This document shows positions 55,757 to 64,000 of a stretch of DNA of 64,000 bases, in pieces (the first letter of the stretch is position 1; every line of letters begins with the position of its first letter). The DNA is from Aliirhizobium wenxiniae (GTDB lineage Bacteria; Pseudomonadota; Alphaproteobacteria; Rhizobiales; Rhizobiaceae): contig NZ_JACHEG010000005.1 in NCBI RefSeq assembly GCF_014201355.1, forward strand, positions 62,001 through 126,000, read 5' to 3'. The notes under the pieces were generated by a model that did no database searches, was not told where the DNA came from, and saw only the letters and a list, made by a program, of their open reading frames with translations. The position numbers and the translations under genes were made by a program.

Positions 55757-57362
55757 GTTCCTTGTCGCCGGATGTGCCGAGGATGGTCAAGGCAAGGCAG
55801 ATCATGCCGAGGATCAGCGCCAGCCCATCCGCATCATTCGTCCTGTAGCTCGATAGCGTGCTGTAGACCAGCCAGGGCAGGGTGACGAGATCGCTGGAGC
55901 CGAACAGGGCGACTGCACCGAGATCGCCGAGGGAGAGCGCCATGGCGAAGGAGAGGGCAGTGAGTATCGGGCGGGTGAGGATGGGGAGATCGATCAGACG
56001 CCACTTGGCAGGGCCGGCGATACCGAGTGCTGCGGCCAGCCGTGCCGTCTGATGCCGATGGTCGTTCAATGCCGGTTCCAGCACCCTTACTGCAAAGGGC
56101 AGCGCCATCATCGCATTGATGAATGCGACGAGGTAGGGCGCGAACGCGGCGACATTGCCGAATTGCCGAAGCACCAGAAACCAGCCGGTGCCGAGAATGA
56201 TCGGCGGCACGACAAGAACCAGGGATGATGTGCCGGCGAGCGAGGCCGATAGAAGCCGTGCAGCAAGAACGGGATCGCGCCGGTCCCTGATCGCCTGCCG
56301 GGCCGTGATGATAGCGAGTGACGCGGAGACAGCGATCACTGCAGCCGTTACCGCGATCACGAGACTCGTCGTTGCAGCCTGGATGAAACGAGGGCCGGAG
56401 ATCAGTTTCCAGAGATCGGCACGAAGGCCGGCAATCAGAACCGAGAGGAGCGGCGAGGCGACAAAGATCACGGCGATGGCAATGATCAGGCCATCCCACA
56501 GGCGGGATGCTGCCGAGCGCCCGTCGAGGCGCAACACCTTTCTGCCCGCGGTTCTGACCGTATCAGTTGCAGCCGGCAGAAGCGCGATGAGGCCGATCAC
56601 GGCAGCCGTTACGGCAATCTGCAGAAAGGCGAGTGCGATGGCGCGGGGCGGGTCGAAATCGAAGCGCAGGGCCTGATAGATCGCCACTTCCAGCGTGGTT
56701 GCGGCCGGACCTCCGCCCAGCACAAGAACCAGCGTGAAGCTGGTGGCGCAGAGCATGAAGATCAGGCCCGCGACGCCGGGCACGATGCGGGCAAGCGCCG
56801 GCCATTCGACAAAGCGGAAGATCGAGACAGGCTTCATGCCGAGGCTGGCCGACAGAAGCCAGTATTCAGCCGGAAGCCGTTCGAGCACGGCAAGCAGCAG
56901 GCGCACGGCGAGCGGGATATTGAAGAATGTATGGGCGAGCAGAATGCCGGAAAGGCCGTAGACGCTGACCGGCTGTTCCAGCCCGGCTGTGGTAAGCCAG
57001 CCGTTCAGGATGCCCTGCCTGCCCCAGACACCGAGCAGACCGAGTGCGCCGACCAGCGCCGGCAGGCCCATGGGCAGGGCCATAAGGCGCAGGATCCAGG
57101 CTCTGCCGACAAAACGGGGGCGGCGGGCAAGTGCCAAAGCGACCGGAATGGCGAAGACGACCGACAGAAGCGTGGAAAGCGCCGCCTGCAGAAGCGTGAA
57201 GCGAAGAATGCTCCAGGTATAGGCGCTAAAAAGCCGGGATGCGGATTGATCGCCATCCCAGGCCAGCAGTGTCACAACCGCAGTGCCGACGAACAGAATG
57301 ACGGCAGCAAGGACGGTCAGGCCGGCACCGATGCCGCGTCGTCTTTCAGCGGTCGTCAGCAA
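55743..57362 (-). CDS. thiP: Thiamine ABC transporter permease
   Basis: 539 residues, from a TTG start with GGGAAA upstream. It is a fused double permease with about 12 spans and two EAA-type loops (ASLGMKPVSIFRFVEWPAL and AALGIAGPAKWRLIDLPIL), as expected for ThiP, in which both transmembrane halves are one chain. The gap to thiB is 22 bases and the end overlaps thiQ. Confidence 0.92.
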   Translation of the reverse strand: MLTTAERRRGIGAGLTVLAAVILFVGTAVVTLLAWDGDQSASRLFSAYTWSILRFTLLQAALSTLLSVVFAIPVALALARRPRFVGRAWILRLMALPMGLPALVGALGLLGVWGRQGILNGWLTTAGLEQPVSVYGLSGILLAHTFFNIPLAVRLLLAVLERLPAEYWLLSASLGMKPVSIFRFVEWPALARIVPGVAGLIFMLCATSFTLVLVLGGGPAATTLEVAIYQALRFDFDPPRAIALAFLQIAVTAAVIGLIALLPAATDTVRTAGRKVLRLDGRSAASRLWDGLIIAIAVIFVASPLLSVLIAGLRADLWKLISGPRFIQAATTSLVIAVTAAVIAVSASLAIITARQAIRDRRDPVLAARLLSASLAGTSSLVLVVPPIILGTGWFLVLRQFGNVAAFAPYLVAFINAMMALPFAVRVLEPALNDHRHQTARLAAALGIAGPAKWRLIDLPILTRPILTALSFAMALSLGDLGAVALFGSSDLVTLPWLVYSTLSSYRTNDADGLALILGMICLALTILGTSGDKEHENA

Positions 57363-57384
57363 ATGCGATTTCCCAAACGTCCCG

Positions 57385-58395
57385 TCACTTCTTGCTCATG
57401 GCGGTCAGCCATTCGTCGATCCAGGCTTGGCGGTTCTTCGCCACCTCGTCGGAGCCGATCAGCAGCGTCTTTGCCGGCTTTACCAGCTTGTCGAAAGCTT
57501 CCGGCAGCGGGGCAGAGGTCGCTGCCGCCGGCATCATCCAGTTGGTGGTCGGAATGATATCCTGTGCCGCCGGCGATATCAGGAAGGTGAGGAAGCTCTT
57601 TGCCAGATCTCTGTCTCGGGCGTGTTTCAGCATGCCGGCGACCTCGATCTGGATGTAATGGCCATCGGAAAAGCTTGCTGCCTGATACCGATCAGTCCTT
57701 TCCTCGACCATGTGATAGGCTGGCGAGGTCGTATAGGAGAGCACCATCGGCACTTCGCTCTTGGTGAACAGGCCATAGGCTTCCGACCAGCCGGGGGTGA
57801 CGGTCAGGACCCGGTCCCTGAATTTCGCCCAGGCTTCCGGCGCCTTGTCGCCATAGACGGCCTTTACCCAGAGCAGAAAGCCGAGGCCCGGCGTCGAGGT
57901 GCGCGGATCCTGAATGGCGATCTTCTGCGAAGCATCCCCCTCGATCAGATCCTTCAGGCTCTTCGGCGGGTTCTTGATCGTCTGCGTGTCATAGATGACG
58001 GCGAAATGGCCGTAGTCATAGGGCAGGAACGTATCGTCTGCATAATTGCCGGGAACCTTGACGGCGCCTGCATCGACGCCGTTCGCCTCGAAAAGGCCGG
58101 TCGCCTTGGCTTCGGAGATCAGACTGGTATCGAGGCCGAGGGCGATATCGGCTTCCGAGCCTGTGCCTTCGAGCTTGAGACGGGTGAGAAGCGCCACGCC
58201 ATCGGCGACGCCGACGAAATTGACGGTGCAGGCACAGGTCTTTTCGAACTCGGCCTTGATCTTCGGGCCGGGACCCCAGTCGGAGGTGAAGCTCTCATAG
58301 GTATAGACGGTGAGCGTCTTTTCCTGAGCGTTCGCGGCAAGGGGAGCAAGAACCGTGACCGTGGTGGCCAGAAGAAAAGTCGAAATCCCGCGCAT
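57385..58395 (-). CDS. thiB: Thiamine-binding periplasmic protein
   Basis: 336 residues. A signal peptide (cleavage after LAANA, residue ~23) exports it. The mature protein starts [13 protein letters not shown] and has the ThiB hallmarks [13 protein letters not shown] and [12 protein letters not shown]. It binds thiamine and its phosphates and delivers them to ThiPQ. A GAGGAGG ribosome-binding site precedes the ATG and a TPP riboswitch occupies the leader, so expression falls when TPP is plentiful. Confidence 0.95.
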   Translation of the reverse strand: MRGISTFLLATTVTVLAPLAANAQEKTLTVYTYESFTSDWGPGPKIKAEFEKTCACTVNFVGVADGVALLTRLKLEGTGSEADIALGLDTSLISEAKATGLFEANGVDAGAVKVPGNYADDTFLPYDYGHFAVIYDTQTIKNPPKSLKDLIEGDASQKIAIQDPRTSTPGLGFLLWVKAVYGDKAPEAWAKFRDRVLTVTPGWSEAYGLFTKSEVPMVLSYTTSPAYHMVEERTDRYQAASFSDGHYIQIEVAGMLKHARDRDLAKSFLTFLISPAAQDIIPTTNWMMPAAATSAPLPEAFDKLVKPAKTLLIGSDEVAKNRQAWIDEWLTAMSKK

Positions 58396-58445
58396 CAGCG
58401 CCTCCTCAAAATGTCGATACGGGGAATAGGCGCTGGTTGCGAGCC

Positions 58446-58532
58446 GTCTAATCCCTCCGCCGGTGTTAGCCGGATCAGGTTCCGCGGGTTGGCATGTCGC
58501 CTCTCAGCCCTGCAGACGCAGGGCACCCCGTT
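58446..58532 (-). promoter_or_regulatory. TPP riboswitch (THI element) controlling thiBPQ
   Basis: On the minus strand the leader reads GGGGTGCC ... GGCTGAGAGG ... AACCTGATCCGGCTAACACC ... AGGGATTA, the conserved THI-box order: P1 closing strand, P2-P3 with CUGAGA, and P4-P5 with ACCUGAUC. It lies about 50 bases upstream of the thiB start, where it can control translation or early termination. Confidence 0.94.
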
Positions 58533-58641
58533 AGAGCGTGCAAAGATTTACCGGTCTCGCTTCATGCTGGCAAGAGGGTCGAGATATGAAGAAAGTCCCC
58601 TCCCAAACCCTTCCCCACAAGGGCGAGGGCTTAAGCCCGCC

Positions 58642-59037
58642 TTAGCCGCCGGACATTTCCATGTACATGATTTCCCAGACATGGCTGTCGAGGTCCTGGA
58701 AGCTGCAGCCGTACATCGGGCCCATTTCCATATTCGGCTTCCATTCGCTGCCGCCGGCGGCAAGCGCCTTTGCCTTGAAGCCGTCGACCTCGTCGCGGCT
58801 CGATGCGGAGAGGCAGTTCAGCACTTCCTTCGTCGTCTTCGAATCGGAAATATCGCCATTGATGAACATGCGGAATTTATCGTGGGTGAGCAGCATCACG
58901 TAGATCTGCTCGCTGACCACCATGCAGGTCGCGGTGTCATCTGAAAAATCGGGGTTCTTGGTGAAACCGAGCGCCGTGTAAAACGCCGTCGAAGCCTGAA
59001 GATCCGCCACCGGCAGGTTCACGAAAATCATCCGCAT
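58642..59037 (-). CDS. VOC-superfamily protein (glyoxalase/extradiol-dioxygenase fold)
   Basis: 131 residues. Start MRMIFVNLPVADLQASTAFY is a classic vicinal-oxygen-chelate opening; later GPMYGCSFQDLDSHVWEIMY supplies the second half, with candidate metal residues His and Glu near the end. Databases often call this subgroup a bleomycin-resistance-like or 'extradiol dioxygenase' protein; no activity can be assigned. A strong AAGGAGGG site precedes the ATG. It is probably monocistronic. Confidence 0.82.
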   Translation of the reverse strand: MRMIFVNLPVADLQASTAFYTALGFTKNPDFSDDTATCMVVSEQIYVMLLTHDKFRMFINGDISDSKTTKEVLNCLSASSRDEVDGFKAKALAAGGSEWKPNMEMGPMYGCSFQDLDSHVWEIMYMEMSGG

Positions 59038-59139
59038 GTCGATATCCCTCCTTGATTGAAGGACGCCATCAGTTGGCGCCTTTCCTCCGAGGACGAAAGA
59101 TGCGGCACGGATCCGACAAGTCCATGCCGGAATTTTGGC

Positions 59140-59592
59140 TCAGTTTGCGTTTCCGCGAAAAACCTTGAGTTCGCGGGGAACGATTGCCATGCCGCCGAGG
59201 CGGTTGGCGATCGCATAACCGATCGTCTGTTCGACCACTTCGGGCATGACGGGTTTGGTCAGAACGCCGATCGTTCCATCCACGCCATCCGCGATATCTT
59301 CCGGATTGCCGGTCATGAATACGACCGTCAGGCCATATTGTTCAGCAAGTTCACGGCCGATCTCCGGACCGGTCCTGCCATCCGCAAGATTGACGTCGAC
59401 CAGGGCGATATCCGCATGGGCTGCAAGCGAAAGGGCATGCTTGCGGGCATTCGCCAGCCCGACGACCTTCAGGCCCATGTTCTCGATCGTGTCCGCCACG
59501 TCGAGCGCAATCAGAAACTCATCCTCGATAATCAATACACGCTGGTTCATCGCCTCACTTGCCAGCCGACGACGCGATACACTTGTCAGCAT
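59140..59592 (-). CDS. Receiver-only (single-domain) response regulator
   Basis: 150 residues from the ATG at 59592, chosen for its GGAG site 7 bases upstream; ATG 59550 (MNQRVLIIEDEFLIALDVAD) is the minimal start. The acidic pair E23-D24, phospho-acceptor D66 (ALVDVNLADG), T94 (FMTGN) and K113 (LTKPV) are all present, so it should be phosphorylated. There is no output domain, so it probably relays phosphate or binds a partner (CheY/Spo0F-like). An EcfG-type promoter match lies upstream. Confidence 0.85.
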   Translation of the reverse strand: MLTSVSRRRLASEAMNQRVLIIEDEFLIALDVADTIENMGLKVVGLANARKHALSLAAHADIALVDVNLADGRTGPEIGRELAEQYGLTVVFMTGNPEDIADGVDGTIGVLTKPVMPEVVEQTIGYAIANRLGGMAIVPRELKVFRGNAN

Positions 59593-59656
59593 TGGACATC
59601 TCCAGAGTTCATCTCGGTTTTGCCGGTTGCATGTTTTAGCAACCTGACACGCACCA

Positions 59657-59682
59657 AACGCGATGAATGCCGGCATTGTTCC
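59657..59682 (-). promoter_or_regulatory. EcfG/RpoE2-type promoter of the receiver-only regulator
   Basis: On the minus strand GGAAC (59682-59678), 17 bases, CGTT (59660-59657). Spacing of 17 is within the reported GGAAC-N18/19-TT range. It would give a leader of about 60 bases before ATG 59592. Confidence 0.6.
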
Positions 59683-59763
59683 GGGGCGAGACACTGATTT
59701 CTTCGATTAAATATTTGTTAAGGCTAACAAAAATTTAATTTTAGGATGCTCGTGGCATCGCGC

Positions 59764-61587
59764 TCAGCCTTCGATTTCCTCGCGCAACATTTCAAGCTCC
59801 AGCCATTCCTCTTCCATTTGGGTCAGCTTTTCGCGCAGCTTCTCCATCTCTGCGGCCAGCTTGTTGAAGCTTGCCGGGTCCTTGGTGAAGAGATTGGGAT
59901 CGGCCATCTTCTTTTCGCGAATGGCGATCTCGGCTTGCGCCTTCTCCATTTCCTTGGGCAGGTTTTCGAGGGCGAATTTCTGCTTGTAGGAAAGCTTTCC
60001 CTTGGCCTTGGGTGCGTCGGAGGCTGAAGTCGTGCTCTCGGCCTTCGGCTTTTCGGCTGCTTTTTCCGCTTTTTTCCGCTCTTCCTGGGCGCCTTTGCGC
60101 TGTGCCAGCATGTCGGTATAGCCGCCGGCATATTCGATCCAGCGGCCATCGGGCGCATCCGGGGTGGCCGGTGCGATGGTGGAGGTCACAGTGCGATCGA
60201 GGAAGTCACGGTCGTGGCTGACAAGAATGACGGTGCCGTTATAACCGGCGACGATTTCCTGCAAGAGGTCCAGCGTCTCGATGTCGAGGTCGTTGGTTGG
60301 TTCGTCTAATATCAGCAGGTTCGAAGGCCGTGCCAGCATGCGGGCCAGCATCAGGCGGGCGCGTTCGCCACCCGACAGGTTCTTGATCGGCGTGCGGATC
60401 TGTTCAGGCTGGAACAGGAAATCCTTCATGTAACCGGCGACATGGCGCTGTTCGCCATTGACCAGCAGCGTCTCGCCACGGCCATCGGTCAGATAGTGGG
60501 ACAGGGTATCCTCGGGATCGAGGTCCTCGCGCTTCTGGTCGAGGGTGGCGATTTCCAGGTTGGTGCCGAGCTTGATCCAGCCGCTATCGGGCTCCAGCTG
60601 GCCGGTCAGCATCTTCAGAAGCGTCGTCTTGCCGGCACCGTTCGGGCCGACGAGACCGATGCGGTCGCCGCGGTGGACGCGGATCGAGAAGGGGGCGACG
60701 ATCGGCTTGTCATAGGTCTTGGTGATGTTTTCAGCTTCGACCACAAGCTTGCCGGATTCGCGACCCTCTGCGACCGAAGCCTGGACGCTGCCCTGAGGAC
60801 CGTTATGGCCACGATAGGCGGCGCGCATGGCCTGCAACTCGCCGACGCGGCGCATGTTGCGCTTGCGCCTTGCGGTGACGCCGTAGCGCATCCAGTGTTC
60901 TTCGCGCTCGATCGCCTTGCCGAGCTTGTGCTGTTCGATCTCTTCCTCTTCGAGAACCTGATCGCGCCAGGCTTCAAAATGGCCGAAACCACGGGAAAGA
61001 CGGCGGGCCGTGCCGCGGTCTATCCAGACAGTGGCGTTGGAGACCTTTTCGAGGAAACGACGGTCGTGGCTGATGACCACAAGCGCGCTGCGCGTCTTGC
61101 GCAACTCGTCTTCCAGCCATTCGATGGTCGGCAGGTCGAGATGGTTGGTCGGCTCGTCGAGCAGAAGGATATCGGGTTCCGGCGCCATGACGCGGGCAAG
61201 TGCCGCACGGCGGGCTTCACCGCCTGACAAGCGGTTCGGATCTTCCTCGCCGGTCAGGCCCAGATGTTCGAGCAGATAGGTGACGCGATAGGGATCATCA
61301 CCCGGGCCGAGGCCCGCTTCGGCATAGGCCTGCACGGTCGAGTAACCGGCAAAGTCAGGCGCCTGTTCGAGATAACGGATCGTTGCCGACGGATGACGGA
61401 AAACCTCCCCCGACTGCGCTTCGACCATGCCTGCCGCGATCTTCATCAGCGTCGACTTGCCCGAGCCGTTGCGGCCGACGAGGCAGATGCGGTCGCCCGG
61501 CTCCACCTGCAGGCTGGCTCCGTCCAACAGCGGCGTGCCGCCGAAGCTCAGGAAGATGTCGTCAAGCTTAAGAATGGGAGGTGCCAT
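59764..61587 (-). CDS. uup: ABC-F family ATPase Uup
   Basis: 607 residues with two ABC ATPase domains and no membrane spans: the first Walker A is GRNGSGKST at 38-46, the second GPNGAGKTT in the middle, and both halves have LSGGE signatures. The linker (WMRYGVTARRKRNMRRVGEL) and a C-terminal coiled coil (about 510-607, with KQKFALENLPKEMEKAQAEI) identify the Uup branch, which binds DNA and ribosomes and affects transposon excision. It lies 9 bases after the thiN stop and is probably cotranscribed with it. Confidence 0.9.
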   Translation of the reverse strand: MAPPILKLDDIFLSFGGTPLLDGASLQVEPGDRICLVGRNGSGKSTLMKIAAGMVEAQSGEVFRHPSATIRYLEQAPDFAGYSTVQAYAEAGLGPGDDPYRVTYLLEHLGLTGEEDPNRLSGGEARRAALARVMAPEPDILLLDEPTNHLDLPTIEWLEDELRKTRSALVVISHDRRFLEKVSNATVWIDRGTARRLSRGFGHFEAWRDQVLEEEEIEQHKLGKAIEREEHWMRYGVTARRKRNMRRVGELQAMRAAYRGHNGPQGSVQASVAEGRESGKLVVEAENITKTYDKPIVAPFSIRVHRGDRIGLVGPNGAGKTTLLKMLTGQLEPDSGWIKLGTNLEIATLDQKREDLDPEDTLSHYLTDGRGETLLVNGEQRHVAGYMKDFLFQPEQIRTPIKNLSGGERARLMLARMLARPSNLLILDEPTNDLDIETLDLLQEIVAGYNGTVILVSHDRDFLDRTVTSTIAPATPDAPDGRWIEYAGGYTDMLAQRKGAQEERKKAEKAAEKPKAESTTSASDAPKAKGKLSYKQKFALENLPKEMEKAQAEIAIREKKMADPNLFTKDPASFNKLAAEMEKLREKLTQMEEEWLELEMLREEIEG

Positions 61588-61596
61588 GAGGACCGT

Positions 61597-62253
61597 TTAT
61601 GCTCCGGAAAAATCGTGGGGACGGGCAAGGATCATCGCCTTGCCGCTCTTTAGATGGAATTCGACAGGCCCTTCCGCAACATTCGAAACCGTGCGAGAAG
61701 AGCCGAAGGGCAGCGAAAAATCCTTGAGCGGATATCGTGCGCCGAGAATGTCGAGGCCTGACAGGTCAGAAAAGCCGAGAACGGAAAACAGCGCGCCCTT
61801 GGGAAGGTCGATCGTTTTCGTGCCCGGCAGAAAGGGCATGGCTTCCTCTTCACCCGAGGCGAGAAGAACATCGAAGCCGCGCTCGGCCAAACCCATGGCG
61901 AGCAGAAAATGCTGCAGCGCGTGGTCGGAACGCTCGCCGCCGAGCGCGCCGATCAGGATCAGGCGCCTTGCGCCGCGCTCGATCGCCTCGGCCGTGGCAA
62001 TCTCACCATCGGTCTCGTTCTTGGCCGGCGGATAGGTTTTGCGTTCGACTTGAGGGAAATGGGCGATCAGCTCTTCGTCGGAGGAGTCGAAGTCGCCGAC
62101 CCACAGCTCTGGTATCACGCCAAGTTCGACCGCATGGCGCATGCCGCTATCGGCGGCAATCACACGGCTTCCCGCGATCGCGTGTCTGACGCGATCGGTG
62201 ACGGCAAGATTGCCGCCGAGCAGGATGGTGAAGGTCGAATTGGCCATGGGCAT
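61597..62253 (-). CDS. thiN: Thiamine diphosphokinase
   Basis: 218 residues; transfers pyrophosphate from ATP to thiamine, giving TPP. The N-terminal half (FTILLGGNLAVTDRVRHAIA, ADSGMRHA, VGDFDSS) and the later DGEIATAEAIERGARR segment, followed by GGERSDHALQH, match the TPK catalytic domain. A C-terminal thiamine-binding domain follows. Its start lies in a palindrome (62246-62260); ATG 62247 (MANSTF) is the alternative. It can use thiamine imported by ThiBPQ, although the transporter is encoded 3 kb away on the same strand. Confidence 0.9.
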   Translation of the reverse strand: MPMANSTFTILLGGNLAVTDRVRHAIAGSRVIAADSGMRHAVELGVIPELWVGDFDSSDEELIAHFPQVERKTYPPAKNETDGEIATAEAIERGARRLILIGALGGERSDHALQHFLLAMGLAERGFDVLLASGEEEAMPFLPGTKTIDLPKGALFSVLGFSDLSGLDILGARYPLKDFSLPFGSSRTVSNVAEGPVEFHLKSGKAMILARPHDFSGA

Positions 62254-62384
62254 TGCCCATAGCGCAAAGGGTGGGGCAAGGGAAAGCAGGACATATGCTT
62301 ATTTCGGTCGCGCCAGGGTGGGGCCGGTAGATTTTGCTCCCATTGACGCCGGGGCCGGCAAGGATTATCTGATAAACCGAACTT

Positions 62385-62436
62385 CCGTGGTGATTTGGCC
62401 GGCCGGCTTGCAGCCACGTTAAAAAAGTCGCTAAAG
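62385..62436 (+). promoter_or_regulatory. SAM-II riboswitch upstream of metA
   Basis: The segment has the compact SAM-II order: stem arm CGTGG (62386-62390), the GTGATTTGG loop, the arm CCACG (62414-62418), and the pseudoknot tail AAGTCGCTAAAG. It lies 81 bases before metA. SAM-II is found mainly in alphaproteobacteria and is known to control metA by sequestering the ribosome-binding site when SAM is high. Confidence 0.92.
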
Positions 62437-62516
62437 GGCCGCGAGAAGTTAGACTTCACTTCCCACGGGCCGGTTGCGATTTTTCGTTGCCGGCTTTTTG
62501 TTTGTGGGGCCTGACT

Positions 62517-63437
62517 ATGCCGATCAAGATTCCCGATACGCTTCCAGCGTTTACCACCCTCGTTTCCGAGGGTGTGCGCGTCATGACCGAAACGGTCGCC
62601 GTGCGCCAGGACATTCGTCCGCTGCAGATCGGGCTTCTCAACCTCATGCCGAACAAGATCAAGACCGAGGTGCAGATGGCCCGCCTTGTCGGCGCTTCGC
62701 CGCTGCAGGTGGAGTTTTCGCTGATAAGGCTCGGCACGCACAAGGCGAAGAATACGTCCGAGGAGCACCTCCTCTCCTTCTATCACACCTGGGAAGAGGT
62801 GAAGGACCGCAAGTTCGACGGGTTCATCATCACCGGCGCGCCGGTGGAACAGATGGACTACGAGGATGTGAGCTACTGGGACGAGATGCGTCAGATCTTC
62901 GACTGGACGCAGACCAATGTGCATTCGACGATGAATGTCTGCTGGGGCGCGATGGCGGCGATCTACCATTTTCATGACGTGCCGAAACATGCGCTCACCG
63001 AAAAGGCCTTTGGTGTCTATCGTCACCGCAATCTTGCGCCGGCCTCGGTTTATCTCAATGGCTTTTCCGATGATTTCCAGGTGCCGGTCTCACGTTGGAC
63101 GGAGGTACGTCGCGAGGATGTCGAGAAGAAATCCGATCTGGAAATCCTGATGGAATCCGATGAGATGGGCCTTTGCCTCGTGCACGAGAAGAAGGGCAAC
63201 CGTCTCTACATGTTCAACCACGTCGAATATGATTCCACCTCGCTGGCGGACGAATATTTTCGCGATGTGAATGCCGGTATCCCGATCAAGATGCCGCATG
63301 ACTATTTTCCGCATAACGACGATACGCTGACGCCCCAGAACCGGTGGCGCAGTCATGCGCATCTTCTATTCGGAAACTGGATCAACGAGATGTACCAGAC
63401 GACCCATTACGACATGGACAAAATCGGCACCGTGTAA
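62517..63437 (+). CDS. metA: Homoserine O-acetyltransferase of the MetA family
   Basis: 306 residues from the ATG at 62517. The catalytic C142 (NVCWG), H235 and E237 (NHVE) are all in place. Position 111 is Glu (GAPVE), the residue reported to favour acetyl-CoA over succinyl-CoA, so the product is predicted to be O-acetylhomoserine although databases may label it succinyltransferase. It is the first committed step of methionine synthesis and is controlled by the SAM-II riboswitch. Confidence 0.93.
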   Translation: MPIKIPDTLPAFTTLVSEGVRVMTETVAVRQDIRPLQIGLLNLMPNKIKTEVQMARLVGASPLQVEFSLIRLGTHKAKNTSEEHLLSFYHTWEEVKDRKFDGFIITGAPVEQMDYEDVSYWDEMRQIFDWTQTNVHSTMNVCWGAMAAIYHFHDVPKHALTEKAFGVYRHRNLAPASVYLNGFSDDFQVPVSRWTEVRREDVEKKSDLEILMESDEMGLCLVHEKKGNRLYMFNHVEYDSTSLADEYFRDVNAGIPIKMPHDYFPHNDDTLTPQNRWRSHAHLLFGNWINEMYQTTHYDMDKIGTV

Positions 63438-63552
63438 GGACTGGTGAGGCTTTGGGGCGGCGTCGGGAAAAGACGCCGCGCGTCGCCGTTTCCCATTGCG
63501 AGGCCTCGCCAAATCGCGCAGTTTGCCGCCGATAAAATGGCGGGAGTAACTC

Positions 63553-64000
63553 ATGGTAGGGCAGGCATTCGAGGTTTTCGGCACCACGCAGGACGGCGAG
63601 CCCGTCTATCGTGTCCAGATCAGCGGCGGCGGGCTGACTGCCAATGTTATTACCTGGGGTGCAGTCATCCAGGATTTGCGTCTTCAAGGACACGATGCGC
63701 CGCTGGTGCTCGGTTTCGACGATTTCTCTTCCTATCCGGCCTATTCTCCCTATTTCGGTGCCACGCCCGGCCGTTGCGCCAACCGGATCGGCGATGGGAA
63801 ATTTTCGATCGACGGCCACGATTACCAGCTCGAACTCAATGAGCGCGGTGTCACGCATTTGCATGGCGGCTCCGACGGGATGGGCAAGCGCAACTGGGCG
63901 ATTGTTGAACATCAGGCCGACAAGGTCGTGCTGAAGATTACCGATGCCGATGGGCGCGCAGGTTATCCCGGCAACTGCACGGTGACCGCGACCTATCGAT
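63553..64000 (+). CDS. Aldose 1-epimerase (galactose mutarotase) family protein, truncated at window end
   Basis: The ATG at 63553 follows a GGGAG site and the frame stays open to base 64000 (149 codons seen). Visible motifs are NVITWGAVIQDLRL, the substrate-binding ATPGRCANRIGDGKF segment and THLHGGSDGMGKRNW, all typical of GalM-type mutarotases. The catalytic His/Glu of the C-terminal half is beyond the window. It interconverts alpha and beta anomers of aldoses, probably in the cytoplasm since no signal peptide is seen. Confidence 0.88.
   Translation, partial: MVGQAFEVFGTTQDGEPVYRVQISGGGLTANVITWGAVIQDLRLQGHDAPLVLGFDDFSSYPAYSPYFGATPGRCANRIGDGKFSIDGHDYQLELNERGVTHLHGGSDGMGKRNWAIVEHQADKVVLKITDADGRAGYPGNCTVTATYR

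Noticed and set aside
58560..58641. Short direct or inverted repeat before the VOC gene as a mobile element remnant
   Set aside because: The C-rich stretch (cctcccaaacccttcccc type) looks like a common rhizobial intergenic motif, but a single copy with no clear arms is not enough to call.
62464..62505. Terminator between the SAM-II element and metA
   Set aside because: Only five base pairs with a 16-base loop before the T run; SAM-II usually acts on translation, so I did not call it.
1..64000. CRISPR array, tRNA/rRNA, IS element, prophage, toxin-antitoxin or defence island
   Set aside because: No regularly spaced repeats, transposase, integrase, nuclease-helicase defence set or RNA-gene signature was seen; gene content is core metabolism and envelope functions.

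Overview
The window looks like ordinary chromosomal DNA from a Rhizobiaceae alphaproteobacterium (Rhizobium, Neorhizobium or Agrobacterium type). The signs are the cyclic beta-1,2-glucan pair NdvB/NdvA, an RpoH2-type heat-shock sigma factor, a CarD/CdnL factor, a PhaR-PhaA-PhaB cluster, a SAM-II riboswitch before metA, GGAAC-N16/17-CGTT (EcfG/RpoE2) promoters and rhizobial intergenic palindromes. Coding sequence is G/C-rich at third codon positions, which produces many long antisense ORFs that are not genes. I saw no rRNA, tRNA, CRISPR, IS element, phage or integrase.

Layout. 1-4.9 kb: the end of a bacterial alpha-2-macroglobulin gene followed by pbpC, the classic periplasmic defence/peptidoglycan pair. 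4.9-10.4 kb: a five-gene Dpp-type peptide ABC transporter on the minus strand (dppA-B-C-D-F) with a hairpin after the binding-protein gene. 10.8-17.6 kb, plus strand: AbgB-like M20 amidohydrolase, class III aminotransferase, a cardiolipin synthase/EEP pair, threonine dehydratase, and a 45-codon membrane protein behind a stress promoter. 17.7-30.2 kb: an M20 hydrolase, then the giant ndvB and ndvA transcribed towards each other across a 0.7-kb spacer holding two terminators and a RIME-like repeat. 30.4-38.3 kb: a LuxR-type quorum regulator without a synthase, pyruvate carboxylase, a DeoR/MFS pair and ispG. 38.3-43.2 kb: divergent TetR/cupin, an OmpA-like lipoprotein, ispA, mtgA, a GST and rpmF.

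43.3-46.7 kb: phaR divergent from phaAB (polyhydroxybutyrate), then a minus-strand DUF3309/glycine-zipper pair behind a stress promoter. 47-53.3 kb: SUV3-like helicase, S4-domain protein, ferredoxin FdxA, CarD and RpoH2. 53.3-59.6 kb, minus strand: an M48 metalloprotease lipoprotein, thiBPQ (thiamine uptake) under a TPP riboswitch, a VOC protein and a receiver-only response regulator. 59.7-64 kb: uup and thiN (minus), then metA under a SAM-II riboswitch and a truncated aldose 1-epimerase gene.

Themes. Cell-envelope functions recur (A2M/PbpC, glucan synthesis and export, Cls, MtgA, OmpA lipoprotein, M48 protease). The most interesting layer is regulatory: four matches to the alphaproteobacterial general-stress (EcfG/RpoE2) promoter sit correctly placed before rpoH2, the DUF3309 pair, a receiver-only response regulator and the previously uncalled 45-aa membrane protein. 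I did not find a clearly new multi-gene defence or mobile system; this is mostly conserved core genome.
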